DNA of 64,000 bases from Anas platyrhynchos (taxonomy: Eukaryota > Chordata > Aves > Anseriformes > Anatidae): contig NC_092592.1 in assembly GCF_047663525.1 (NCBI RefSeq), positions 23,394,501 through 23,458,500 on the forward strand, read 5' to 3'. Below are positions 1-10,539 of this stretch, in pieces. A program made the position numbers and the translations under genes. The notes under the pieces are model-generated. The model was given only the letters and a program-made list of their open reading frames with translations, ran no database searches and had not been told where the DNA came from. How positions within the stretch are numbered: the stretch's first letter is position 1; each line of letters begins with the position of its first letter.

Positions 1-473
1 CCTCTGACTATTGTCCTCTTTTAATAGTCCAGGCTGTCTGTGATGACACTGAAGAGAGAAGCCTGAAGACCATCAAACGGGACTTTAGGGGACTGGGACG
101 GTTAGTGGGTGGAGCGGGAGTACAGGTGGTGTTTTCGTCCATCCCTACGGTGGCAGGGAGGGGTACAGAGAGGACACGGAAAGCCCACCTGATAAACACA
201 TGGCTCAGAGGCTGGTGCCAATGCAGAAATTTTGTTTTTTCTGACCATGGGGCACTTTACTCGGCACCCAGCCTGATGGCCACAGATGGGTTCCTATCTC
301 TAAGGGGTAAACGGATCCTGGGCCAGGAGCTGGAGGGGCAGAGGAGTCCAGGCAGGCTGGGCGCTCTTCAAGAAGGAAGTCTTAATGGTGCAGGAACGGT
401 CTGTCCCCACGTGCCCAAAGACAAGCCGGAGGGGAAGAAGACCGGCCTGGCTGAACAGAGAATTGTGGCTTGA
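1..473 (+). pseudogene. CR1 ORF1 (SGNH esterase-like), 3' part, in the left copy
   Basis: An open frame enters from the left edge (first full codon at 3) and ends with TGA at 471-473. It is the C-terminal part of the same protein seen complete at 17123-17797. The visible part holds the central and C-terminal esterase blocks, including the stretch ending in LRGKR that normally follows the catalytic DxxH. Here the His position of DxxH is not His. It is part of a mobile element, not a host gene. Low protein quality at the family's catalytic positions suggests it no longer makes a working esterase. Confidence 0.75.
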
Positions 474-2350
474 GCTTAGGAGGAAAAACAGGGTTTACAA
501 TCTTTGGAAAAGAGGGCGGGCCACTTGGGAGGACTATAAGAATGTTGCGAGGCAGTGCAGGGACAAAAGTAGAAAGGCCAAAGCTCATCTGGAGCTCAAT
601 CTGGCTACTGCCGTCAAAGACAACAAAAATTGTTTTTACAAATACATCAGTGCAAAACAGAGGACTAAGGAGAATCTCCAGTCTTTACTGGATGCAGGGG
701 GTGGGAGGGGTTACAAAAGATGAGGAAAAGGCAGAGGTGCTTAATGGCTTCTTTGCCTCAGTCTTTAGCGGCAAAACCAGTTGCTCTCTGGATACCCAGT
801 ATCCTGAACTGGTGGAAGGGGATGGGGAGCAGAATGTGGCCCTCACTATCCATGAGGAAATGGTTGGCGACCTGCTTCAGCACTTGGATGTATGCAAGTT
901 GATGGGGCCAGATGGGATCCACCTGAGGATACTGAGAGAACTGGCAGAGGAGCTGGCCAAGCCGCTTACCATCATTTATCAGCAGTCCCGGCTATTGGGG
1001 GATGTCCCAGTCGACTGGCAGCTAGCAAACATGACCTCCATCTACAAGAAGGGCTGGAGGACAGACCTGGGGAACTATAGGCCTGTCAGTTTGACCTCGG
1101 TGCCAGGGAAGCTCATGGAGCAGATTACCTTGAGTGTCATCATGTGGCACTTACAGGGGAACCAGGTGATCCGGCCCAGTCAGCATGTGTTTATGAAAGG
1201 CAGGTCCTGCTTGATGAACCTGATCTCCTTCTACGACAAAGTGATGTGCTTGGTGGATGAGGGAAAGGCTGTGGATGTGGTCTACCTTGACTTCAGCAAG
1301 GCTTTTGACACCGTTTCCCACAGCATTCTCCTCAAGAAACTGTCTGCTCGTGGCTTAGACTGGCGCACGCTTCGTTGGGTTAAAAACTGGCTGGATAGCT
1401 GGGCCCAAAGAGTTGTGGTGAATGGAGTAAAGTCCAGTTGGAGGCCGGTCACTAGTGGCATTCCCCAGGGCTCGGTGCTGGGGCCGGTCCTCTTTAACAT
1501 CTTCATCAATGATCTGGATGACGGCATTGAGTGCACCCTCAGTAAGTTTGCAGATGACACCAAGCTAGGTGCGTGTGTCGATCTGCTCGAGGGTAGGAAG
1601 GCTCTGCAGGAGGATCTGGATAGGCTGCACCGATGGGCTGAGGTCAACTGTATGAAGTTCAACAAGGCCAAGTGCCGGGTCCTGCACCTGGGGCGCAATA
1701 ACCCCAAGCAGAGCTACAGGCTGGGAGAGGAATGGTTGGAGAGCTGCCAGGCAGAGAAGGACCTGGGAGTGATGGTGGACAGTCGGCTGAATATGAGCCA
1801 GCAGTGTGCTCAGGTGGCCAAGAAGGCCAACGGCATCCTGGCTTGTATCAGAAACACTGTGACCAGCAGGGCTAGGGAGGGGATCGTCCCCCTGTACTCG
1901 GCTCTGGTGAGGCCGCACCTCGAGTACTGTGTTCAGTTTTGGGCCCCTCGCTACAAGAAGGACATCGAGGTGCTTGAGCGGGTCCAAAGAAGGGCGACAA
2001 AGCTGGTGAGGGGCCTGGAGAGCAAGTCCTATGAGGAGCGGCTGAAGGAGCTGGGCTTGTTCAGCCTAGAGAAGAGGAGGCTCAGGGGTGACCTAATTGC
2101 TCTGTATAAGTACATTAAAGGAGGCTGTAGCGAGGTGGGGGTTGGCCTGTTCTCCCATGTGCCTGGTGACAGGACGAGGGGGAATGGGCTAAAGTTACGC
2201 CAGGGGAGTTTTAGGTTAGATGTTAGGAAGAATTTCTTTACTGAAAGGGTTGTTAGGCACTGGAACGGGCTGCCCAGGGAGGTGGTGGAGTCACCATCCC
2301 TGGAAGTCTTCAAAAGACGTTTAGATGTAGAGCTTAGGGATATGGTTTAG
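385..2350 (+). pseudogene. CR1 ORF2 remnant: reverse transcriptase without endonuclease, frameshifted
   Basis: The first part, in one frame (385 to about 694), encodes the linker [10 protein letters not shown] and the following basic region that sits between endonuclease and RT in CR1 proteins. At a G-rich run around 690-705 the reading shifts. The long open frame then continues as [19 protein letters not shown] through to 2350. RT motifs are clear: [13 protein letters not shown] near residue 272 of the long frame (counted from 470), [19 protein letters not shown], and the catalytic FADD at 1547-1558 (residues 360-363). The C-terminal region with [20 protein letters not shown] is typical of CR1. 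No AP endonuclease domain precedes the RT, so the element probably could not nick its own target. The frameshift is shared with the right copy and so predates the duplication. Confidence 0.85.
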
Positions 2351-2433
2351 TGGGGACTGTTAGTGTTAGGTTAGAGGTTGGACTCGATGATCTTGAGGTC
2401 TCTTCCAACCTAGAAATTCTGTAATTCTGTAAT

Positions 2434-3342
2434 TGAGTGCACCCTCAGTAAGTTTGCAGATGACACCAAGCTAGGTGCGTGTGTCGATCTGCTCGAGGGT
2501 AGGAAGGCTCTGCAGGAGGATCTGGATAGGCTGCACCGATGGGCTGAGGTCAACTGCATGAAGTTCAACAAGGCCAAGTGCCAGGTCCTGCACCTGGGGC
2601 GCAATAACCCCAAGCAGAGCTACAGGCTGGGAGATGAGTGGTTGGAGAGCTGCCAGGCAGAGAAGGACCTGGGAGTATTGGTGGATAGTCGGCTGAATAT
2701 GAGCCAGCAGTGTGCTCAGGTGGCCAAGAAGGCCAACGGCATCCTGGCTTGTATCAGAAGCAGTGTGACCAGCAGGGCTAGGGAGGTGATTGTCCCCCTG
2801 TACTCGGCTCTGGTGAGGCCGCACCTGGAGTACTGTGTTCAGTTTTGGGCCCCTCGCTGCAAGAAGGACGTCGAGGTGCTCAAAAGACCCCAGAGAAGGG
2901 CGACGAAGCTGGTGAGGGGTCTGGAGAACAAGTCCTGCAAGGAGCAGCTGAGGGAGCTGGGTTTGTTCAGCCTGAAGAAGAGGAGGCTCAGGGGCGACGT
3001 TATTGCTCTTTATAAGTACATTAAAGGAGGCTGTAGCGAGGTGGGGGTTGGTCTGTTCTCCCACATGCCTGGTGACAGGACGAGGGGGAATGGGCTTAAG
3101 TTGCACCAGGGGTGTTTTAGGTTGGATATTAGGAAGAACTTCTTTACTGAGAAGGTTGTGAGGCATTGGAATGGGCTGCCCAGGATAGTGGTGGAGTCAC
3201 CATCCCTGGAGGTCTTTCAAAGACGTTTAGATGTTGAACTTTAGTGATATGGTTTAGTGGAGGACTTGTTAGTGTTAGGTCAGAGGTTGGACTTGATGAT
3301 CTTGAGGTCTCTTCCAACCTAGACAATTCTGTGATTCTGTGA
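2434..3342 (+). mobile_element. 5'-truncated CR1 joined head-to-tail to the preceding CR1 (left copy)
   Basis: Immediately after the first CR1 tail, the sequence restarts at the attgagtgcaccctcagtaag point inside the RT gene (compare 1527 onward). It runs to a second CR1 3' end with ATTCTGTGATTCTGTGA at 3326-3342. The open frame through 3243 encodes the C-terminal third of RT, including FADDTKL. It differs from the matching part of the first CR1 at scattered positions, so it comes from a related source element and is not an exact local copy. The join uses short homology (attgag). Confidence 0.9.
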
Positions 3343-6300
3343 CTGTGCTTAAGGTCTTCATTGTGCCCACCAGGAGGCGTTGTTACAGCTTATCTTAACC
3401 AAGCCTTTCTTCCCAAACAAACTTGTGACACTTCGGAAAGCAGACAAGGAATTATGGCAATATGAAGTATATTCACCATATAATAGCACAGACACCTTTG
3501 TTTTTCGGGGGCGAAAGTATCCAAGGTGGTAGAAGCGTTTAAATGTTTTTGTTTTCCTCAGAAGGGGCTTTACTTTTCCAACATGGTTTTCACACAGGTT
3601 TTCAAGGCACAATTTCCTCCCTCTCCAAAACAGATTTGATAAACGATTCCCACTTCAATATAAGGACTTCCAAAAGAATGATGATTGCTCCATTTCAAAC
3701 CTCCTGGGACAGAAACAAATGCTGTGCTTCCAGCAGTTGAGTCCCCCACTGCCTTTCCAGCCCACTGTCATTCATTACTCTTTAAGAAGCCCTGACAGCA
3801 TCCTGCATCTGCACAAGCAAGTGTCCGGCTGCCACCTAGGACAGAGTAGCTCTGCAGGCCCCACCAGCTGAGCACTGCTCAGCACTGGGAGTTTGGGGTT
3901 AAATTCAGACCCGGAGCTGTTGGGCAGCTGGGGTTTGTAGCAAGTGACATCCCAGCAGTGGGAGGTTTCCATAGAGTAACAAAAAGCCTCAGGGTGGTTT
4001 CGCTTAGCTCACCTTTGCAAAACTGGGGCTTGTTTGTGGACACTTCATTTAATGCAATTGCTCCTATGCACTTTTTTGTTTGTTTGGGCCCCATTCACTG
4101 GATCCCTAAATACCCTGCTCTTCAGGACCCACTCATTCACTCCATGGGGGAGTAAGTGCTAAATCCACCTAGGGATGTGTTAGTTGCCCACATATACTTT
4201 TTGCTAACATGAAAATGCAACTTTCCAAAGGTGCAATGCAAGACTAAACACAAAGCTGAAATGGCAGAGCTGTCCAAAGGCCTAGAAAAAAATATATAAA
4301 ACCAATTAAATCATATTAATATTAATCATATTCTGCACTTACACTGTATTTTCATGCACTGCATGGAACACCTGGAGCAGAGCATTAGCACAGACAGGAT
4401 TCATCAGAGTGCTCTATCCAAGCTTGCATCCATCAGTGCTCAGTGGGCTGGTGGGAAAGCACCACGTTATCCTGGCAAATTGTTCACAGATTTCTGAGGT
4501 GTCTGTGCCTACTGCTGCACTGTGCTATGCCAGCCTACCCTGTATGGAGAACAGCCTGAACATTATCATCCCTTAATAAAACAATCTTTAACTGTACTTC
4601 TAAATGTACTTCTGGAGCATGGTAGTGGTAAATGCTTTGAGTGCAGACAACTGAAGTCAAACAATTTTAATATGTTATATTTGAAATATGCATGAAAAAT
4701 AGAAGAAATTGATACACATACTATTCGTATATATATAAAAATACATTATGACCCTGTGGGTGTACTCCTGATCTAATTCAAATTTGTGAACAGCAGCCTG
4801 TGTTGCTTTCCCTTCTGAGGCACAGAATGGAATAGGACACCAATAGCAAACATCAACTATACCGCAAGTGATTAACAAAATTACTAGCATAGCATTAATA
4901 AAACTTATCTGGACTCTGATCAATTTGCTAGTGAACAGAATACAGTTTTATACAGCATCAAACAGAAAAGATTTGCACTTCAGAATGTGAAGTTCCTCCA
5001 TCTCTAACAGTTTCACTTTGGAAATGTAGAAGCATCTTGTTAATTAATAAACCATCACATCAGTAATTTACTGCCATGAGCTACATTCAGTCTCTAGGTT
5101 CAACAAGTCAGCCAGCTGTAGTACATCCCTAGCACAAGTAAGAGGAAATCATCAGCAAATCACAGCCGCTGCTGTCTGGCCAGCCAGGACAAGTGACTCG
5201 ATCAGCTCTCCAGTTAGTATAAATGAGTAATTTGCACCACCTGAAGATATGTCTCCTGGATCCAAAAAGGGACAGGCTTGCCATTGCAGTATGCAGGATG
5301 AGCATCTTGTCTGCCGAGATCTTCTTTAGGTAGAGCATCTGGGGTGGGAGTTTCTCAGTCATCTGCTCGCAAAAATTAATTTTTTCAGCAACTAGTGATT
5401 TTGCAGGAGGAAGAGACTCTGCATTTGGAAAAACAAGAGCTTCTCCTCCCAGTTTCCTGGGCTGCCTTTGGACTTCTTCCAACTAATGAAGCTAGAGCAG
5501 GTTTGTCTACCAGCACACCTAGTCTCCTGGTACAGATTCACTCCTTTTCAGATGGCTGAGCAGCCACAGCAACTCTTCCATCCACCCAGAAAAGATCAGC
5601 TGGAGGATCATACCGGGAATGTCAATGTTTAGAAATTCATCCTTTAGAGATTTCCAAGGGAAAGAAAAAAAAAGAAAAATGAAAAACAAACAAACAAACA
5701 AAAAAAAAACAGCAGCCACCTCAAAATTTTGCTGTAGGAGGACGAGGAAAGTAGCTCTAAAACCACATTTGAAATGAAGTTGCAATGTATGTACAAGATT
5801 CAGGCGTGCTGTAAAAATTAAAGCTGCTTCAGAGATGCTTTCAGCATTAATCACAGCTTCCTGGCGGATTTTATAACAAATAGCTTTGGCATTTGACAAA
5901 GAGTTTAATGAACACTGATAAATGGAGAGGTTTCTCAGTGGCATGTGTTACTCCATTGAAACAATTGACTGGAACACCAAAAAAATTATTTCATTAATAC
6001 GATTTTTGAAATAATTTAAACATTATTGTTCAGCTTTGGTGACTGATTACTTTGTATTTTTCTTTTCATTATATCCAATTACGTTTTTTGAGATTACCTT
6101 TGGAGTCAACATATTTCCTTAGAAATAAATCTGTCGACACTTGTATCTACCAACTCTCTTCACTTTCAGTCTAGCTTTGTTCTATTACTGCATTAACTTT
6201 CTATTCTGTGTGTAGATTTTAGCCTACCAAAACCTGACATAAAAATCTAACGGAGATGCCTTGTTTCACAGAAGTAGCATCTTCAGCATTGCAACACGAT

Positions 6301-6355
6301 GCAGCCCCCTCTGTCTCAGTCATGGCTGCACAGCGCTGAATTTTGACAGTGCTTG
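3343..6355. other. Non-coding interval between CR1 and the orphan SLC16A12 exon (left copy)
   Basis: No supported gene is seen here. The interval contains the older shared segment at 3441-3782 (listed separately), an A-rich stretch near 5664-5710 with short CAAA repeats, and otherwise unremarkable AT-rich DNA. Near 6.35 kb it should include a copy of the SLC16A12 3' UTR on the - strand. The same sequence recurs at 20667-23679. Confidence 0.7.
3441..3782. repeat. Older diverged duplicated segment, member A
   Basis: This segment aligns over its whole length with 9927-10277, with many substitutions and small indels. Both start at cagacaagga and share gtatattcaccatataatag-like, gggctttacttttccaaca-like and ctgtcattcatta blocks. 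It is repeated at 20765-21106 as part of the recent duplication. Its nature is unknown. It is not recognisable as a transposon. Confidence 0.8.
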
Positions 6356-6618
6356 TCATCTGTTGCTATAGCTGCTTGTATCCACAGACAAAAGTTCAGC
6401 ATCCTTTTGGTCTAATTCTCCGGTGACAGAGTAAGCTATTGCTCCATTTGTCCAGATGTGATGTTTGCTGTGGGTGTCATTGGTGAGTGACCTTAAACGC
6501 GTTCTTTTGATTTTCTTTGCCAGTCTCGCAAAACACAGTAACGTTGAACTAAATATCATAGAAAATCCACACAGGAGGAATGACGCGGTGTAACTGCCTG
6601 TTGTATCCACAAGCCAAC
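6356..6618 (-). pseudogene. SLC16A12: Orphan copy of the SLC16A12 terminal coding exon
   Basis: This copy is identical in sequence to the functional last exon at 23680-23942. It has the acceptor (cttcctacag before GTTGGCTT in the - sense) and a frame open to a TGA at 6356-6358. It encodes the last transmembrane helix region ([20 protein letters not shown]) and the cytosolic tail. The other five coding exons are not present next to it. Upstream on the - strand, homology to the gene ends at 7129 inside the intron. It is therefore a partial gene copy created by the duplication, unless the assembly is at fault. Confidence 0.85.
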
Positions 6619-9012
6619 CTGTAGGAAGACAAGTCATTTTTTTTTTTCAGTCTTGACAGAATTCTTGTAATTTGCCAAGTCCTGTGATCACAGACAAACG
6701 CCATCAAACAAGACAGGTTTACATTGCCATCACTATACCTTTACCTCCCGGGGCTGGGGGAAATTTGTCCACAACATCAGCAGGCAGATAATTTTATTAT
6801 GTGCCTTTGTTTGGAAGTCAAACCCATGAGAAAAAGCACAGCAGTCATCACCACGATACTGCACAGACATCTTTCAACCATGTGGATTTAACTGGAAGTC
6901 TTTAGACATGCTTAGAAGAGCCACAGGATTAAATACAGTGTATATGAGATCCTCTGACTGAAGCTAGTGAGCTACGCCCTAGGCTCGCGCATCACTTCAA
7001 AGTATTCCTTTTTGCAGTATCTTTTGCTACAGAAAATTAAATTAAAAGCCTCAGAAATAGAGTCCAATTGGAAATTGATGTGAATAGCAGAGATGTACAA
7101 GACATATTTATACATTTGAAAAAGATTTCAAATCCAAGGAAACATACAGACATGAGTTTTCTCTCTACGATGAGTAGATATTTTTAAAGACACTCCCTAT
7201 TCTTGTATATGTACAGAACATTAAAATAAGTAATCTAAAAAATACGAACACAGTTGTTCTTTCCAGCCCATTTCTGCATGTTTTCCAAGAATCTCTAGTA
7301 CTTGCTGCTGAACAATGCAGCTCTCACTGAAAGATGCAGCTCTCATCAAAACTTCTGCAGCTTTCCTTGAAGACAAAGTAGCAGAACTGAAGAAATATTT
7401 CTTATTTTTTGTGTGTGTGTGTGTGTGTTGTGCCAAAAGAGTTACAAAGACAGCTGCAGAAAGACATTGCATATATTCTTCTAACTTTACTTCATTTCAA
7501 GCGGTTTCTGCACTTACTTTATTCAAGAAGCATTTGTGTCAAACTGAAGCATAGATGTAACTAAATCTGTAAAAATACAAACCATTAGGGCAAATTTTTG
7601 CATTCCAGATGGAAAATACGTGAATTGTACAGGGTGCACAGATATTTCACAGGCAGTTTTGGATTGATTCCCCTCTGCACATGCTTTTGGACACTTGAGA
7701 TTGCGGTTTCACATCCCTGTAGCTCTCTATATTGCTCTGTTGCTCTCAGTTTCCAGTTTTTGACAACTTAATTTGCAACGTCATGCTCACTCTTAGCAAA
7801 GTCGTTTGGTGCAGATATTGAAGCAAGAATCAGCATTTCTGTGCATCATGCTTCCAAACACGGAAGCTCTATGCCATTTTATATTTACATAGCATTGTTG
7901 ATATATGGACTAAGCTTAGAAAAAGGTACTATCAGAATCTGACAAAAAAGCTTCAGCACGGACAGCTTCCCAAATTGACGAGGAGATCATATAATTACCA
8001 ATTAAATCACTATCTCCCTTTCTAACAAAGATGTCAAAGCTTGGTTTATCTATGTTTTCTGCTTTATCACCATCTTATTTGCACCTTTTCAAACTCCAGA
8101 TAACCTTCTGTGCTCAAGCTCTTTTCCCACTTTCCCGCTTAGTGCCACAGATAGCATGACCAACAACTGCTGCAGGAAGACACATCTCAAGGACAAGTGT
8201 ACCAACACTCCTGTTTATAGATTACCAGTACCATGGGAAGAGAATTGCTCTGTTCTTCCAGCCATCCTGGAGTTAATCCTAAGGGATAGAAAAGATGTAT
8301 TAAAATGGAAGATTAATAAAACTGCCTTTTATAGTGCATATAGTTTAATTTAGCACCGTTAGTCAATGACGATTCTGATTCATTTGTTTTAGTTTGCTTC
8401 CTTAATTTGTTTTTATTCCCACCAGACCTGCAGCATAATCCAGTTAGCAGGCAAAACCTGCACCTGGGGCAGGCTGACAGTGAAAAGACAGACTTGACCA
8501 CAGCTTCACTGCCTGCTGGATATCGTCTGGGGCTGAACCCTGCTGCTGTCCTATCAAACCCACTGAAGTGCTGCCTCTCCTGCAGGCTGCTGAGTGCACC
8601 ACGCACCCACCCTCATGCTCTACACAGCTGGTCAGGCAGAGCCATCTCCTGGCCAAGCCACAGGCGTAAAGGCAGATTATAGATTATGTATAGGCAGGAA
8701 CCATGAAAAGTCTCATGAGGTGCCCTGGGAGTATTTTTATAACCTTTTTCTCACAAAATGGGAGGACTCAAATATCAATATGAAAGGACAGTAGACAGTG
8801 TATCAAAAATATGTCTTTATTTTGGTTCACATTTTAAACTGGAATGAATTCAAGAATGGAGATAGGTACTATGATGTTTCTTTGTGTGGTACAACTGTAG
8901 TTTTTGGGAAAGAGCAGCAGCACTCTCTTTTGGGAGAGAGCAAGCAGTTGCTTGCAGTAGTGTGAGCTATTGAGGATGCTAGACTGCAGGACAGCAAGGA
9001 GAAGTAGAGCTA
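6619..9012. other. Non-coding interval: duplicated SLC16A12 intron piece, then unique DNA
   Basis: From 6619 to 7129 this is the copied last intron of SLC16A12. From 7130 it is a different sequence, the start of the putative repeat unit. A (TG)n microsatellite lies at about 7411-7429. No conserved coding frame was recognised. The short open frames at 8.15-8.8 kb have no recognisable motif. Confidence 0.6.
7411..7429 (+). repeat. (TG)n microsatellite
   Basis: About ten TG units follow a T-rich run. Confidence 0.9.
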
Positions 9013-9928
9013 GATAAATATATAATGTGATAGGTGAACAGTTGGATGACAGGTCAGGCTCAGAGGGTTCTAGTAAATGGGGTCACATCATGCTGGCAGC
9101 CAGTCACTAGTGGGGTTCTGAAGCGCTCTGTTTTAGGGCCAATTCTCTTCAGTGTTTTTATAAACAGTCTGGATGCAGGACTCAACTGTATACTAAGATT
9201 TCCCAATTTAGTGTAATCTGCAAACACAAATTACTGGGCTGGGCAATCGCTAACCACGTGAAAGTTAACAAGAGCAAGTGCTGGATTCTGCATTTGGGAC
9301 AGGGCAACCCTGGCTATATGTACAGACTGGGGGATGAGAGGCTCGAGAGCATCCCTGTGAAAAAAGATCTAGGTGTTCTGGTTGACAGAAAGTTGAACAG
9401 GAGTCACCAGCGTGCCCTGCAGCCACAAGGGCCATCTGTACCCTGGGGTGCTTCAGGTGCAGCGTGGCTACCCAGCAGAGGGGAGGGATTGTCCTGTTCT
9501 GTGCTGGCTTGGCCTCACCTCAAGCACTGCGTGCACTTTTGGGCACCACAATATAAGGACATAAAACTATTAGAGAGCATCTAAAGGAGGGCTGCAAAGG
9601 CGGGGTGAGGTCCAGAGGAGACGTATGAGGAGCAGCTGAGGTGCCTTGGTTTGTTCAGCGCGGAGCAGAGAAGGCTGAGGGGAGGCCTCATGGCGGTCTG
9701 CAGCTCCCTCACGAGGGGAGCAGAGGGGCAGGTGCTGAGCTTTGCTCTCTGGGGACAGCGACAGGACCTGAGGGAACGGCATGGAGCTGGGACAGGGGAG
9801 AGTCAGGCTGGGGGTTAGGGAAAGGGTCTGCTCCCAGAGGGTGGTCGGGCACTGGGACAGGCTCCCCAGGGCAGTGGTCATGGCCCTGAGCCTGCTGGAG
9901 TTCAGGAAGCATTTGGACAACACTCTCA
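9013..9928 (+). mobile_element. Old CR1 fragment, sense orientation, truncated at both ends
   Basis: Degraded RT coding sequence is visible: [17 protein letters not shown], then a [15 protein letters not shown]-like block, then KCWILHLGQGNPGYMYRLGDE and DLGVLVD. It is followed by the CR1 3' region (cggagcagagaaggctgaggggaggcctcat and a ttcaggaagcatttggacaa block). The frame is broken many times. The usual 3' terminal ATTCTGTGA repeat is missing. Instead the element runs at ctctcagacaagga directly into the older duplicated segment at 9927. Confidence 0.85.
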
Positions 9929-10277
9929 GACAAGGAAGTGTGGCAATATAAAATATATCCACCATATAATAGCACAGACACCTTCATTTTTCAGGGGAGA
10001 AAGTATCCAACCTGGTAGATTTTTTTTTCCTCCTGGTATTTCAACAGAAAGGGCTTTACTTTTCCAACACAGTTTTCACACAGGTTTTCAAGGTGCAATT
10101 TCTTAGATGCCTCCCTCTCCAAAACAGATTTGATAAATGATTCTCACTTCAATATAAGGACATTCAAAATAATGACGATTGCTGCATTTCAAACCTCCTG
10201 TGACACAAACAAATGCTGTGCTTCTAGCAGTTGTATCCCCCCACTGCCTTTCCAGTCCGCTGTCATTCATTAATCTT
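9927..10277. repeat. Older diverged duplicated segment, member B, directly upstream of IFIT5
   Basis: This is the diverged partner of 3441-3782 (and of 20765-21106). Its left end joins the old CR1 at a shared cagacaagga. Its right end stops at cattcatta, about 110 bp before the IFIT5 ISRE. Divergence is much higher than in the recent duplication, so this is a separate, earlier event. Confidence 0.8.
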
Positions 10278-10384
10278 CAGGAATAGTAACACCATAAATC
10301 CAAGATAATAAAAACTGCTCCTAAGTTTCTATTCCCCATCTGGCAGTGGTTGCACTTCATCTTGCAGATTCAGATAGCGAGCTT

Positions 10385-10396
10385 GGTTTCACTTTC
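10385..10396 (-). promoter_or_regulatory. ISRE of the IFIT5 promoter
   Basis: The + strand reads GGTTTCACTTTC, whose complement GAAAGTGAAACC is a perfect interferon-stimulated response element core (GAAANNGAAAC), the binding site of ISGF3 and IRFs. It lies about 45 bp upstream of a TATA-like box and 139 bp before the start codon, the usual position in IFIT promoters. This predicts strong type I interferon induction. Confidence 0.85.
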
Positions 10397-10439
10397 TGGT
10401 TCCCTGTTATTTCACTCACACAACACAAGGGCTGGAGCA

Positions 10440-10448
10440 CATAAAAGG
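10440..10448 (+). promoter_or_regulatory. TATA-like box of IFIT5
   Basis: CATAAAAGG lies 45 bp downstream of the ISRE. Transcription would be expected to start near 10470, which gives a first exon of about 70 bp ending at 10539. Confidence 0.65.
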
Positions 10449-10534
10449 CAAGCCACAACAACAGTGAGCACTTTGGCTTCCAAGCTACCTTCAAACGGGT
10501 AGAGAAAGGAAAGCAAGGAAAAAGAAGGAAAAAC

Positions 10535-10539
10535 ATGAG
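10535..10539 (+). CDS. IFIT5: IFIT5 coding exon 1 (start codon and two bases)
   Basis: ATGAG is followed by a strong donor (GTAAGA at 10540-10545). Joined to exon 2 at 12516 (acceptor ttcttctag), it gives ATG AGT ACC, so the protein begins MSTISKNSL. IFIT genes share this layout: a tiny first coding exon carrying the ATG and a single large exon carrying the rest. It cannot be found by an ORF search alone. Confidence 0.88.

Larger units (their letters stand above)
1..2433 (+). mobile_element. CR1 LINE retrotransposon, 5' part cut off by the window edge
   Basis: This is a CR1-clade non-LTR element in sense orientation. It begins inside the esterase-like ORF1, continues into a reverse-transcriptase ORF (motifs [21 protein letters not shown] and FADDTKL) and ends with the CR1 tail: a gaggtctcttccaacct block followed by ATTCTGTAATTCTGTAATT. 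The AP-endonuclease region expected between ORF1 and RT is absent. It is nearly identical to 17325-19757. Confidence 0.93.
1..7129 (+). repeat. Left copy of a 7.1-kb near-identical direct duplication
   Basis: This stretch matches 17325-24453 base for base at a constant offset of 17,324, with no indel noticed. Seven substitutions were found by eye, at 1881, 1949, 1999, 2738, 2791, 2859 and 3983. The match stops after 7129, where the right copy continues into SLC16A12 intron sequence and the left copy does not. The left end lies outside the window. The segment carries two CR1 pieces, intergenic DNA and the terminal exon of SLC16A12. The identity (about 99.9%) implies a very recent duplication, or an assembly artefact in which two haplotypes were placed in series. 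Confidence 0.95.

Noticed and set aside
2471-3166. 231-codon - strand open frame inside CR1
   Set aside because: It is antisense to the CR1 RT frame and mirrors its codon structure.
5009-5021. ISRE-like AGTTTCACTTTGG in the SLC16A12 flank
   Set aside because: It mismatches the core in the second TTTC. No TATA, splice donor or IFIT-like exon follows.
5519-5944. 141-codon - strand open frame (also at 22843-23268)
   Set aside because: It contains a homopolymer-derived hydrophobic run from the A-rich stretch, shows no family resemblance, and lies in the SLC16A12 3' flank.
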